Assembly (NCBI GenBank): GCA_037444845.1
Contig: JBBILQ010000039.1
Span: forward strand, 1-24,429
DNA length: 24,429 nucleotides
Reading direction: 5' to 3'
From: JARYMI01 sp037444845
Lineage (GTDB): Bacteria > Acidobacteriota > Aminicenantia > Aminicenantales > UBA8522
Below the pieces are notes generated by a model. That model saw nothing but the letters and a program-made list of their open reading frames with translations, did not search any database and was not told the DNA's origin. How positions within the stretch are numbered: the stretch's first letter is position 1; each line of letters opens with the position of its first letter. The position numbers were made by a program, and so were the translations under genes. Shown one piece after another: positions 6,597-14,733 of this stretch.

Positions 6597-8537
6597 ATGC
6601 CCAGGATCGTTGATTACGGTGAGCTCAAAGAGCGGGATTATCTCGAGATTGGGTTCAGGTCCGGCCTCGAAATTCACCAGCAGATAACCACCGAGAAAAA
6701 GCTCTTCTGCCGCTGCCCGGCCGGCGATTACTATGAAGATTATCATGCTGAAGTGCTCAGGCACATGCGGCCCACGCTGTCCGAGTTAGGCGAGTATGAC
6801 GGCACGGCTCTGATGGAGTTTAAAACGCGAAAGGAGATCGTCTACCAGCTCCACCGCGCGAACGTCTGCACCTACGAGATGGACGACACCCCGCCGTTCG
6901 AGCTCAACCAGGAGGCTCTCGACATCGCCCTGGAAGTGGCCTTGCTCCTCAATTGCAACATCGTAGGTGAACTCCACATTTCGCGCAAGCAGTACCTCGA
7001 CGGCAGCATACCGGCCGGTTTCCAGCGGACGACCATCCTCGGGACCGACGGCTGGGTTCCTTACAAGGAAAGGAAGATCAACATCCGGCAGCTCGGCCTG
7101 GAGGAGGACGCCTGCCGCCAGGTCAGCGACCGGGGACACCGCAGAGTCTACAAAACCGACCGGTTAAGTATACCTTTGATCGAGACAGTCACTTACCCTG
7201 ACATGCGGGCGCCCCGGGAAGTAGCCGAGGTGGCTGAGCTGCTTCGTGAGCTGGCCCGTTCGACCGGCAAAGTCAGGACGGGAATCGGCCGGGCCCGGCA
7301 GGACGTCAACGTCAGCGTGGAAGGCGGCACACGGGTTGAGATTAAAGGAGTTCACCGGATTCCTTATATCCCGCGGCTGACCCACTTCGAGGCCCTGAGG
7401 CAGTGGAATCTTCTCGAGCTCCGCGATGAGATGCGCAAGAGAGGGGTAACCAAGGAGACGATCAAGTCGGCTGTCGCTGACGTCGCAGCCACCCTGAAAA
7501 GCACCTGCTTCCAGCCCATCCGGCAGGCCCTGGACAGAGGATGGCGGGTCATGGCTGTCGGACTGGCAGAATTCAAAGGTCTTCTCACCTTCCCGCTTCA
7601 GCCGGCGAGAGACCTGGCCAGCGAGATCTCCGACCGGGTCAGAGTCATTGCCTGCCTCGATGAACTGCCCAATATCATCCACAGCGAGATGAAGGACAGC
7701 CCGCTCTCTTCATCGGAATGGCGGGAGGTCTCAGCCGCTCTCGGCCTCAGGAAAAATGATGTCTCGGTCATCGTCTGGGGCGATCCAAGGGATTCGGAGA
7801 CCGCGGTCGGGGAGATCATCATCAGGGCCGGAGAGGCCGCCGACGGCATCCCCAATGAGACTCGGCAGGCTTTTCCCTCGGGCATCAACGGGTTCGAAAG
7901 AATCCTGCCCGGCCCGGACAGAATGTACCCTGACACGGACATGCCCCCTGTGCCCCTTGCCGGGGAGAGGATCGAGAGAGTCAAGGGCCGCCTTCCCCTG
8001 ACGCCCTGGGAACGCCGGGAGCGCTACCGCAAGCTCGGGCTTTCGCGGGAAATCATCAAAGACCTGGTCATTAACCATCGGGCCGGCCTCTTTGAGAAAG
8101 CCGTCGAATCCTTGCCCATCAAACCGTCGCTCGCCGCTGTTGTCCTCAGCCAGATGATGAAACATCTCCAGAGGAAGGGTTTTCCGGTTTCGCGCCTTAA
8201 GGATGACTTCCTGTTTGACCTCTTGCGCCTCTACGTCCGGGGCGAGTTTGCCAGGGAAGCTTTTCCGGACATCCTGAAAACGATGTCAGTCGACGGCAAG
8301 AAGCCCCAGGAAGCCATCCATGAGCTCGGGCTATCGCCTTTAGACGAAGAGGACGTCGGCGAGATCGTCACGGGCGTCGTCAGTGTCTACCGCAGCCTCC
8401 AACCCAGAGACCCGGATAAAAAATTCCGCCACCTGATGGGCGTGCTGATGGCCAGTCTGCGAGGCAGGGCGTCAGGCGAGAAAGTCGCCTCAGTCCTGGG
8501 GAAGGCGATGGCGGGAAAAGAGAAGGGGCAATCATGA
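6597..8537 (+). CDS. gatE: Glu-tRNA(Gln) amidotransferase subunit E, archaeal type
   Basis: A 646-residue protein, close to the usual GatE length. With GatD it converts Glu-tRNA(Gln) to Gln-tRNA(Gln) in the cytoplasm; GatE binds the tRNA and activates the glutamyl group using ATP. The N-terminal GatB/E core shows GLEIHQQ (23-29), CRCP (38-41), LGLEEDACRQV, then the signature stretch with IGRARQDVNVSVEGG and RVEIKGVHRI. Residues about 300-425 are the GAD-type insert shared with bacterial AspRS, which separates GatE from GatB. The C-terminal part is the helical YqeY-like tail (EAIHELGLSPLDEEDVGEIV). The ATG at 6597 gives the family-like N-terminus; an in-frame TTG at 6555 is possible but overlaps the likely promoter. 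Its stop overlaps the gatD start by four bases (ATGA), so translation is probably coupled. GatDE is classically archaeal, so transfer is suspected. Confidence 0.93.
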   Translation: MPRIVDYGELKERDYLEIGFRSGLEIHQQITTEKKLFCRCPAGDYYEDYHAEVLRHMRPTLSELGEYDGTALMEFKTRKEIVYQLHRANVCTYEMDDTPPFELNQEALDIALEVALLLNCNIVGELHISRKQYLDGSIPAGFQRTTILGTDGWVPYKERKINIRQLGLEEDACRQVSDRGHRRVYKTDRLSIPLIETVTYPDMRAPREVAEVAELLRELARSTGKVRTGIGRARQDVNVSVEGGTRVEIKGVHRIPYIPRLTHFEALRQWNLLELRDEMRKRGVTKETIKSAVADVAATLKSTCFQPIRQALDRGWRVMAVGLAEFKGLLTFPLQPARDLASEISDRVRVIACLDELPNIIHSEMKDSPLSSSEWREVSAALGLRKNDVSVIVWGDPRDSETAVGEIIIRAGEAADGIPNETRQAFPSGINGFERILPGPDRMYPDTDMPPVPLAGERIERVKGRLPLTPWERRERYRKLGLSREIIKDLVINHRAGLFEKAVESLPIKPSLAAVVLSQMMKHLQRKGFPVSRLKDDFLFDLLRLYVRGEFAREAFPDILKTMSVDGKKPQEAIHELGLSPLDEEDVGEIVTGVVSVYRSLQPRDPDKKFRHLMGVLMASLRGRASGEKVASVLGKAMAGKEKGQS

Positions 8538-9916
8538 GCGATATGCACAAAGGGTATCGAGGGGAAGCTCTCTCTCTGCTCAAGGAGCACGGCGTCCGCG
8601 TCTGGAGCGACGTCGAGGTTCAGACAACACGCGGCGCTTTCAAGGGCATCATCCTGCCGCGCTCGGAGACGGCCGACGACAGGCACATCGTGCTCAAGCT
8701 CCGCAACGGCTACAATGTCGGCATCACCGTGCCCACAATCACGTCGATCAGAGAAATCGGCTACAAGGAAGCCCACTACAAAATACCGGAGAAAGAGTTC
8801 CCCTACGACCCTGAGAAGCCTCGGGTCAAGCTCTTCGGCACCGGAGGGACGATCGCCAGCCGGCTGGACTACCGGACGGGAGCGGTCATCCCGGCCTTCA
8901 CTCCCGGCGAGCTTTACGGCTCGGTCCCCGAGCTGGCTGATATCTGCAACTTGGAGACAGAGAAACTCTACGGCGTTTTCAGCGAGAACATGGGGCCGGA
9001 GCAGTGGATCGGCACGGCGAAGGCGATCGGGCGTGAGATCGAGAAGGGCGTCCAGGGCATCGTCATCGGCCACGGCACGGACACGATGCACCACACGGCG
9101 GCCATCCTGTCCTTCATGGTTCAGGATTCTCCGGTGCCGATCGTCATGGTCGGCTCGCAGCGGTCGAGCGACCGGCCCTCTTCTGACGCCGCCCTCAACC
9201 TGATCAACGCCACCAAGACGGCCGCAGAAAGCGACATCGCCGAGGTCATGATCTGCATGTTCGGACCGACAAGCGACCAATACGACCTCCTCCACCGCGG
9301 CACCCGGGTCCGCAAGATGCACTCATCCTACCGCTCGACCTTCCGGACGATCGGCGACATCCCCATCGCCATGGTAAGCAGGGACTGGATTATCCCCCTC
9401 CGGGATGATTACAAACGCCGCCGGAGCGACAGAAACGTTAACATTAACACGGCCTTCGAGGAGAAAGTCTCGATCGTTTACTATTATCCCAACATGAAAC
9501 CGGACATCATCGACTCGCTCGTCGACAACGGCTACCGGGGAATCATCATCGCGGGAACCGGGCTTGGCCACGTCAACAAGCCTCTCTACCCGGCGTTGCG
9601 GCGGGCCGCTGAGAAGGGCATCGCCGTGTTCATGACCGTCCAGACTCTCTGGGGCTATGTCCAGATGTACGTCTATGACACGGGCCGGGACATCATGGAG
9701 CTGGGTGCCGTCCCGGCGTCGAACATGCTCCCCGAGGTGGCCTACGTTAAATTAGGCTGGGCTCTCGGCCAGACCGCCGATTTGGAAAAAGTCAAAGAGA
9801 TTATGCTCACACCTGTCGCCGGCGAGATCACCGAGCGGGAACCGCACAACGGCTATCTCATCTACCAGGGAGGCATTCCGGAGGTGGAACGGTTCGTCTC
9901 GAGCTACTGGAAATAA
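8534..9916 (+). CDS. gatD: Glu-tRNA(Gln) amidotransferase subunit D, archaeal type
   Basis: A 460-residue asparaginase-like subunit that releases ammonia from glutamine or asparagine for GatE. Residues about 1-95 are the N-terminal small domain specific to GatD. The amidase domain follows, with TGGTIAS (nucleophile Thr106), GHGTDTM (Thr182, Asp183) and RVRKMHSS (Lys261). The spacing of these four residues (76, 77 and 155 from Thr106) closely matches the catalytic T-T-D-K set reported for archaeal GatD, so the subunit should be active. SQRSSDRPSSDAALNL is also typical. The start overlaps the gatE stop (ATGA at 8534-8537), with AGAAGGGG about six bases upstream as ribosome binding site. A plain type I or II L-asparaginase is the alternative, but the N-terminal domain and pairing with gatE argue against it. 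Confidence 0.93.
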   Translation: MSDMHKGYRGEALSLLKEHGVRVWSDVEVQTTRGAFKGIILPRSETADDRHIVLKLRNGYNVGITVPTITSIREIGYKEAHYKIPEKEFPYDPEKPRVKLFGTGGTIASRLDYRTGAVIPAFTPGELYGSVPELADICNLETEKLYGVFSENMGPEQWIGTAKAIGREIEKGVQGIVIGHGTDTMHHTAAILSFMVQDSPVPIVMVGSQRSSDRPSSDAALNLINATKTAAESDIAEVMICMFGPTSDQYDLLHRGTRVRKMHSSYRSTFRTIGDIPIAMVSRDWIIPLRDDYKRRRSDRNVNINTAFEEKVSIVYYYPNMKPDIIDSLVDNGYRGIIIAGTGLGHVNKPLYPALRRAAEKGIAVFMTVQTLWGYVQMYVYDTGRDIMELGAVPASNMLPEVAYVKLGWALGQTADLEKVKEIMLTPVAGEITEREPHNGYLIYQGGIPEVERFVSSYWK

Positions 9917-9927
9917 GAGAATTAAAG

Positions 9928-12309
9928 ATGCCCGGATCTACTCTCCGATGGATTCGTCCTTTCCAGCATTTTTTTTATGCCGGCTTTATCGCCCTCTGGT
10001 TTAAGGACAATTTCTTCCCTTTGAGAGAGCTGAAGCTCAGCTACTGGGTCGTTCTCCTTCCTCTGCTGGCGCTCACCGGGCTTCGCCTCTTTGCCGCCTT
10101 TCGGAAAAAACGGCAGAGGACCGGGCGAATTCCGCGGAAGATTACCCGGGAAACGGCAGCTCTCGTCGGGATTCTCCTCGCTGCCGTCGTCTTCCGGATT
10201 CCCTTTCTCGCTCACTCCTCCGGGATGATAACGAGCGACGACGCCATCCCGGCCTTGATGGGAAAGCACATCGCTGAAGGCAGAGTGCCACCCGTCTGTT
10301 ATTATGGCCAGCTCTACATGGGCTCTCTTTCCAGCCACTTTTTCGCCCTCGTTTTCAAGGTTTTCGGCTATTCTATGCTCGCGCTCAAAAGCGCGACTCT
10401 TTTTGTTTTCCTGGCCTTCATGGTCGTCCAGTTTTTATTATTGAGGCAGGTATTTTCTTTCTATTTTGCCTTGGCGGTCACTTTTTTTTACAGCCTGCCT
10501 TTTCCCCAGGTTGTCACGGCAGGCCTTGACAACACCTCTGCCTATCCGCTGGTCCTTCTCCTGGGTTCGACGATCCTTTACGTCGCTCATCTCATCTCCT
10601 TCAAGGACAGGGACACCCTCGTCCCTGCGTTTGGCTTCCTCGCCGGGCTGGCCTTCTGGACGCACCAGGTCACGGCTGCTTTCATCCTGACCGGCATTCT
10701 CATCCTTCTCTTCAAGAAAAAAATCAAAATAAAGTCTTGTTTCCTTCTCCTTTACTTTGCCCTGCTTGGATTCCTGCCTCAGTTGCTGGCCGAGGTTTTT
10801 AACCGGTTTCCGCTCTTCTCATTTCTGACATCTGAGAAAAGCGCTATCTCCTGGGAGAAGATAAAGCAGTCTTTAGGCTACATGGTATCGCTCGGCGCCG
10901 AGAGCAGCCATCCTTCCCGGTATCTGTTTCTTGTTCTTGTCTTAGCCGGTTTCTTGTTTTTAGTCATCAGGTCAGTCAAGCTGAAACGCTTTCTCCCGGA
11001 GACGGTGCTCAGCCTTCTCTTTATTGTTTTCTATCTTTCTTACGTTTTATCTTACTTTAGCGCCAGGCCCGTCGTTCGTTACCTCTATCCTCTCTATGTT
11101 TGTCTGCCCGCGCTGATGCTGGCGGCCTTCCTCCCTCTGAGGTCGAAGTGGCGTACCTTCCTGCTCCCCGGCCTTGTGGTAGCGCTTTTTCTTGTTTTCA
11201 ACCTGAAGGGGAGCCTTGGCCAGGCTGAACGGACCGCAGACCGCGATTTCCGGATCAGGCGCACCGCCGCGGCCATGGAGAAGACCGGCTGCCGCCACTG
11301 GCTGGCCGATTACTGGACAGCCTATCTCTTTACGGCTGTCTCCGCAGAGCGGCTGATCGTCGATTCTTACAGCATCAACAGATATCCTGCCTATTCGCTG
11401 GCCTACTGGAACGAAGCCGACACTGACGCCTACATCTTTCTATTCCGCGATGACCGGCAGGAAAAAGCTTATTATTCAAACTTCACGCACTGGCTGGAAA
11501 GGGTGGTCCTCCAGTCTAAAAAGAGGGAGGTCGGGGCAACTCGCCTCTTCTATGACATTAAACCTCGCTTTCATCCTCGCGCTCTTCTTCTTGTCCCGCC
11601 CGCCGCATTCCCGACGCTCGAGCTTGAAGCAAGCGAGGCTCTGGCCGGATATCTTGAGTTGAGTTTCCGGCGACAAGAGGCTCCCGGCCCTGGCGCTGAA
11701 GATGAATTTCGGCTGATTGCGGAAATCCCCGGGTTCAGCTCGGCTGAACGGACCTTTTCCACGTCCGATAAGGAAGTCCGGGTCGCCCTCCCTTACCCAG
11801 AGGATAAATCTTTTCAAGTGCGCTACCATTTAGACTACCGGGGGGTTGCCATCCCTTCATCAGCCGGGGAACTGGAATACACTCTGCCTGACGGAGCTGT
11901 CGCCAGGCGATCGGCTCCGGTTGTCTTCCTGCGAGGGATCGGGCCAGAAGTCGACTATCAGGGGAAAAAGCGACGAATCTGTGAAAAAGAAGTTGGCCTC
12001 GAGGTCAATCGTCCGGCTGGAAAAGTTCGGCATCTCAACATTCGCCTCTCCCTTTGCTCCCCGTTTCAATTTTCCAGCTGGCGCTGGTACGGGAACTATG
12101 CCCAGAGTGTCCAGGTTGAGGTCAACAGCCAATCCTTTGGAGAAAGAGTGCTCAAGGACGGAGAGAATGTCATCGACCTGGCCATCCCTCCGCACTTCCT
12201 CAAAGGGAGCGGCGACGTCATCAACCTCAAGTTCCGGTATCATTCTTGGTTTTTTGCTTACCCGTTCTGGAGAGTTTCGGGTTTTCTGAATAGAATTGAC
12301 GTTGATTGA
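9928..12309 (+). CDS. polytopic membrane protein, probable GT-C fold glycosyltransferase with C-terminal soluble domain
   Basis: A 793-residue protein. The first roughly 440 residues contain about ten to twelve hydrophobic segments. After the second or third lies SGMITSDDAIPALMGKHIAEG, with a paired aspartate (Asp104, Asp105) in the first large outer loop. This is the hallmark of GT-C enzymes such as the GT39/GT83-type lipid-linked sugar transferases. GRVPPVCYYGQLYMG just after it also fits that group. Residues about 530-793 are soluble and beta-rich (for example VQVEVNSQSFGERVLKDGEN), probably periplasmic and possibly a carbohydrate-binding jelly roll. The gene starts 11 bases after gatD and may be read through from it, although no functional link to tRNA amidation is evident; the ribosome binding site is weak (AAGAGA). 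Sugar donor and acceptor are unknown. Confidence 0.7.
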   Translation: MPGSTLRWIRPFQHFFYAGFIALWFKDNFFPLRELKLSYWVVLLPLLALTGLRLFAAFRKKRQRTGRIPRKITRETAALVGILLAAVVFRIPFLAHSSGMITSDDAIPALMGKHIAEGRVPPVCYYGQLYMGSLSSHFFALVFKVFGYSMLALKSATLFVFLAFMVVQFLLLRQVFSFYFALAVTFFYSLPFPQVVTAGLDNTSAYPLVLLLGSTILYVAHLISFKDRDTLVPAFGFLAGLAFWTHQVTAAFILTGILILLFKKKIKIKSCFLLLYFALLGFLPQLLAEVFNRFPLFSFLTSEKSAISWEKIKQSLGYMVSLGAESSHPSRYLFLVLVLAGFLFLVIRSVKLKRFLPETVLSLLFIVFYLSYVLSYFSARPVVRYLYPLYVCLPALMLAAFLPLRSKWRTFLLPGLVVALFLVFNLKGSLGQAERTADRDFRIRRTAAAMEKTGCRHWLADYWTAYLFTAVSAERLIVDSYSINRYPAYSLAYWNEADTDAYIFLFRDDRQEKAYYSNFTHWLERVVLQSKKREVGATRLFYDIKPRFHPRALLLVPPAAFPTLELEASEALAGYLELSFRRQEAPGPGAEDEFRLIAEIPGFSSAERTFSTSDKEVRVALPYPEDKSFQVRYHLDYRGVAIPSSAGELEYTLPDGAVARRSAPVVFLRGIGPEVDYQGKKRRICEKEVGLEVNRPAGKVRHLNIRLSLCSPFQFSSWRWYGNYAQSVQVEVNSQSFGERVLKDGENVIDLAIPPHFLKGSGDVINLKFRYHSWFFAYPFWRVSGFLNRIDVD

Positions 12310-12365
12310 CCACATCGGGAAAAATTCGAGATCATCATTTTTAAGCTCTTTCTGAAGGAGATATC

Positions 12366-12556
12366 ATGATGCCCCTTAAAAGAAGCATCTTTTTCATGTT
12401 TATTTGTCTTTGGACTTTGTCTTTTTTCCCTTGATTGGTTTTAGTTTTTCTGCGGCGGAACAACAAGCCCTGAAGGTTGACGGCGTGCGTTTGCTCGAGC
12501 GGCTTGAGGAACTTTCCCGGATAGGCAGAAATGAGCAAGGCGTCGGTGACCCCTGA
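12366..12556 (+). pseudogene. decayed N-terminus of an exported M20 hydantoinase/carbamoylase-type hydrolase
   Basis: A strong ribosome binding site (AAGGAG, 12355-12360) five bases before ATG 12366 begins a signal peptide (MMPLKRSIFFMFICLWTLSF) that stops at 12432-12434. Adding one T to the run around 12422-12427 restores an open frame. This completes the signal peptide (FFPLIGFSFSAAEQQ) and continues into VDGVRLLERLEELSRIG, the characteristic start of N-carbamoyl-amino-acid hydrolase/allantoate amidohydrolase family proteins. That frame ends at TGA 12554-12556 after NEQG. GTG ACC at 12546-12551 in a third frame would give the V-T of the family GGVTR motif, hinting at a second frameshift. 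The remaining 350 or so residues are gone, because the convergent molybdopterin gene ends at 12574. Secretion signals are unusual but known for such enzymes. The family call rests on a short segment. Confidence 0.65.
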
Positions 12557-12573
12557 AAATACCGGCCGCTCTG

Positions 12574-14733
12574 TCAGACGCCCGTCACTGATTGGGAAGC
12601 CGGCAGGCCTGATCTTTTTTTTCTGACGGCTTCCAGGATGCGGGAAGGAGTCAGGGGAAGCCGGAAAAGCCGCACGCCGATGGCGTCATAAACGGCGTTG
12701 GAAATGGCCGCGCCCATGTTGACGATCGGAGGCTCTCCTCCTCCCTGGGCCGGAAGATCCGGGTTGTCGATGAGGATGTTTTCGATCTTCGGCAGCCAGG
12801 AAAAGCGGGGGATTTCGTAGGTGTCGAAGTTGCGGTCACGGATGTCGCCGCCCCGGAAGCGGATCTCTTCCGAGAGGCAATAGCCAAGACCCATCGTGAT
12901 GCAGCCCTCCATCTGGGCCCGGGCGCCGTCGGGGTTGATGACCTCGCCCATGTCCTGGCTGCATACCACCCGTTTTACCCGCACAGCGCCGCTTTCTTTA
13001 TCGGCCTCCACCTCAGCCATGGTGGCGACATACGTCCCGAGATAGTTGACGCAGGAGACCCCGAAGCCCCGGCCGGTCGGCGCTTTGGCCGGAGACCAGC
13101 CAAATTTTTTAGCGGCGGCCAGGAGCACTCGCCTCATTCTCTCATCTGTCAGGTTGTTCAGCCTGAATTCTACCGGGTCCATTCCAGCTCTAACGGCCAT
13201 GACGTCCATGTGCGATTCGCGGGCAAAGGTGTTGGTGTTGCTTCCGGGCGCTCTCCAGGCTCCGACTTCGAAAGGATGGGCGCCTGCCGCGGCCCGCGTC
13301 CATCCTCCACGGGAGAGAATGCGGTAATGGGGGATTGAATAAAAGGGCTGGGAGGTCCGCTCGCCCCCAAAAAAAACGACATAGTCCCAGAGGACGAGCC
13401 TGTTCGATGCATCCAGGCCGGAGATGATTTTAACGACAGCCGCCGGCTGGAAGGTGTCGTAGAAAAATTCTTCTTCGCGGCTCCAGGCAACCTGGACGGG
13501 CGCTCCGGCAAGCTTGGCCAGAAGAGCAGCCTCGACGGCCTGCCGGTTCCGGTTTTTGCCGCCGAAGCCGCCGCCGACATAGGGGGTAATGATGCGGATA
13601 TTTGAAAGAGGAAGACCTAAGGCCTGGGCAACCTCCTCCTGCGCGCCAAACGGCCTCTGTGTTGAGGCCCAGACAGTTGCTCTGTCTCCTTCAATTTTGG
13701 CCACGGCTGTGTGGGGCTCGAGCGGAGCGTGGGCAACATAAGGAGTGAAGTAGGTCTCTTCATAAAGAGTTGAGGAAATCTTTCTTCCTTCTTCGAGGTT
13801 GCCTTTCTCTTCAACCACCGCCCCGGCCGGCGCGACTTTGACGAGATGCTCGTAGATCGACTCGTCATCCACCATCTCCGGCGGCCTATCAAATTCGGCC
13901 CTTATCTTAGAGAGAGCCGCGTCGGCCAGGTCGAAGGAGCTGCGCAGGACGGCGATGAGGTCACCGTCGCGGACGATCCGGACTCCGGCCAATTTTTCTG
14001 CTTCTCTGAGGTCGAGGCTTTTGAGCTTGGCGCCATGGGCGGGCGGCCTTAGAATTCTCGCGCAGAGCATTCCGGGGAGCCGGATGTCCCCTGCATACTC
14101 GGCCTTCCCGGTCACCTTGAGCAGGGCGTCCTTGCGGCCGAAGGGCTGGCCGGATATGGTGTGTTCCGAGCGCGGCTTGACGGTTGGTTTAGGGTCAAGG
14201 TGTCTTTCGATAATCTTTCCTTTAGCTAAGTCCCCATAGGAAATCTTGGCTTGTGGATTTTTCCTGTCGAAAACAAAACCGCCGCTTGTGGCAAGACGCT
14301 CAGCGGGAATCTTCAGGTGTTCTGATGCGAGCTCGACGAGGACGGCTCTGGCCTCGGCTGCAGCCTGGCGGAGCGCTGGGCCAAAATATTTAATGGTTCT
14401 CGAGCCAAAAGTGCCCATGTCCCAGGGACAGAGGGCGGTATCTCCCATGATTGTGTCCACACTCTCTAACGAGATATCGAGCTCTTCCGCGAGGATTTGG
14501 GCGAGAGAGGTCTGGACTCCCTGGCCGAGTTCTGTCTTGCCGGTGAAACAGCTTACCTTTCCGTCGGGGGCGATTCTGAGGTACGCGTTGAAATCTTCCG
14601 GGTAGCCGCGGTCGAAACCCCGGCGCTGGGCTTCCTGGAGCATGGCCCAGGGATCTCCGGGCGTGAAAAAAATGACAATCCCGCCGCCCAGGAGTTTAAT
14701 GAACTCGCGTCGACTGAGAGGGAAGGCGTTCAT
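12574..14733 (-). CDS. Tat-exported molybdenum hydroxylase, molybdopterin-binding subunit (IorB-like)
   Basis: A 719-residue catalytic subunit of the xanthine dehydrogenase/aldehyde oxidase family, single-polypeptide IorB layout. The ATG at 14733 has GGGAGG upstream and starts a Tat leader (LSRREFIKLLGGGIVIFF, twin arginines at 8-9). An in-frame ATG at 14811 would bury the leader. Family motifs run in order: ELGQGVQTSLAQILAEELD, GTFGSRTIKYFG, AYVGGGFGGKNR, GAWRAPGSNTN, CSQDMGEVINPDGARAQMEG and GGGEPPIVNMGAAISNAV, where Glu667 is the expected catalytic base. The enzyme would hydroxylate an aldehyde or N-heterocycle in the periplasm; the substrate cannot be deduced. It overlaps the 2Fe-2S gene by four bases (ATGA), so the two are translationally coupled. 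No FAD subunit is present, as in isoquinoline 1-oxidoreductase-type enzymes that pass electrons to other acceptors. Confidence 0.9.
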   Translation of the reverse strand: MNAFPLSRREFIKLLGGGIVIFFTPGDPWAMLQEAQRRGFDRGYPEDFNAYLRIAPDGKVSCFTGKTELGQGVQTSLAQILAEELDISLESVDTIMGDTALCPWDMGTFGSRTIKYFGPALRQAAAEARAVLVELASEHLKIPAERLATSGGFVFDRKNPQAKISYGDLAKGKIIERHLDPKPTVKPRSEHTISGQPFGRKDALLKVTGKAEYAGDIRLPGMLCARILRPPAHGAKLKSLDLREAEKLAGVRIVRDGDLIAVLRSSFDLADAALSKIRAEFDRPPEMVDDESIYEHLVKVAPAGAVVEEKGNLEEGRKISSTLYEETYFTPYVAHAPLEPHTAVAKIEGDRATVWASTQRPFGAQEEVAQALGLPLSNIRIITPYVGGGFGGKNRNRQAVEAALLAKLAGAPVQVAWSREEEFFYDTFQPAAVVKIISGLDASNRLVLWDYVVFFGGERTSQPFYSIPHYRILSRGGWTRAAAGAHPFEVGAWRAPGSNTNTFARESHMDVMAVRAGMDPVEFRLNNLTDERMRRVLLAAAKKFGWSPAKAPTGRGFGVSCVNYLGTYVATMAEVEADKESGAVRVKRVVCSQDMGEVINPDGARAQMEGCITMGLGYCLSEEIRFRGGDIRDRNFDTYEIPRFSWLPKIENILIDNPDLPAQGGGEPPIVNMGAAISNAVYDAIGVRLFRLPLTPSRILEAVRKKRSGLPASQSVTGV

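Noticed and set aside
8387..9322. 311-codon minus-strand frame across gatE/gatD
   Set aside because: It covers the junction of two well-supported genes and has no recognisable motif.
12591..12624. GCC/GGC mini-stem followed by eight T near the end of the molybdopterin gene as a plus-strand terminator
   Set aside because: The stem is only about three pairs, and the T-run encodes lysines of the minus-strand protein.
12544..12624. Plus-strand frame continuing from VTPENTG past the decayed hydrolase
   Set aside because: After the V-T it no longer resembles the M20 family and overlaps the end of the convergent gene, so it is not counted as coding.
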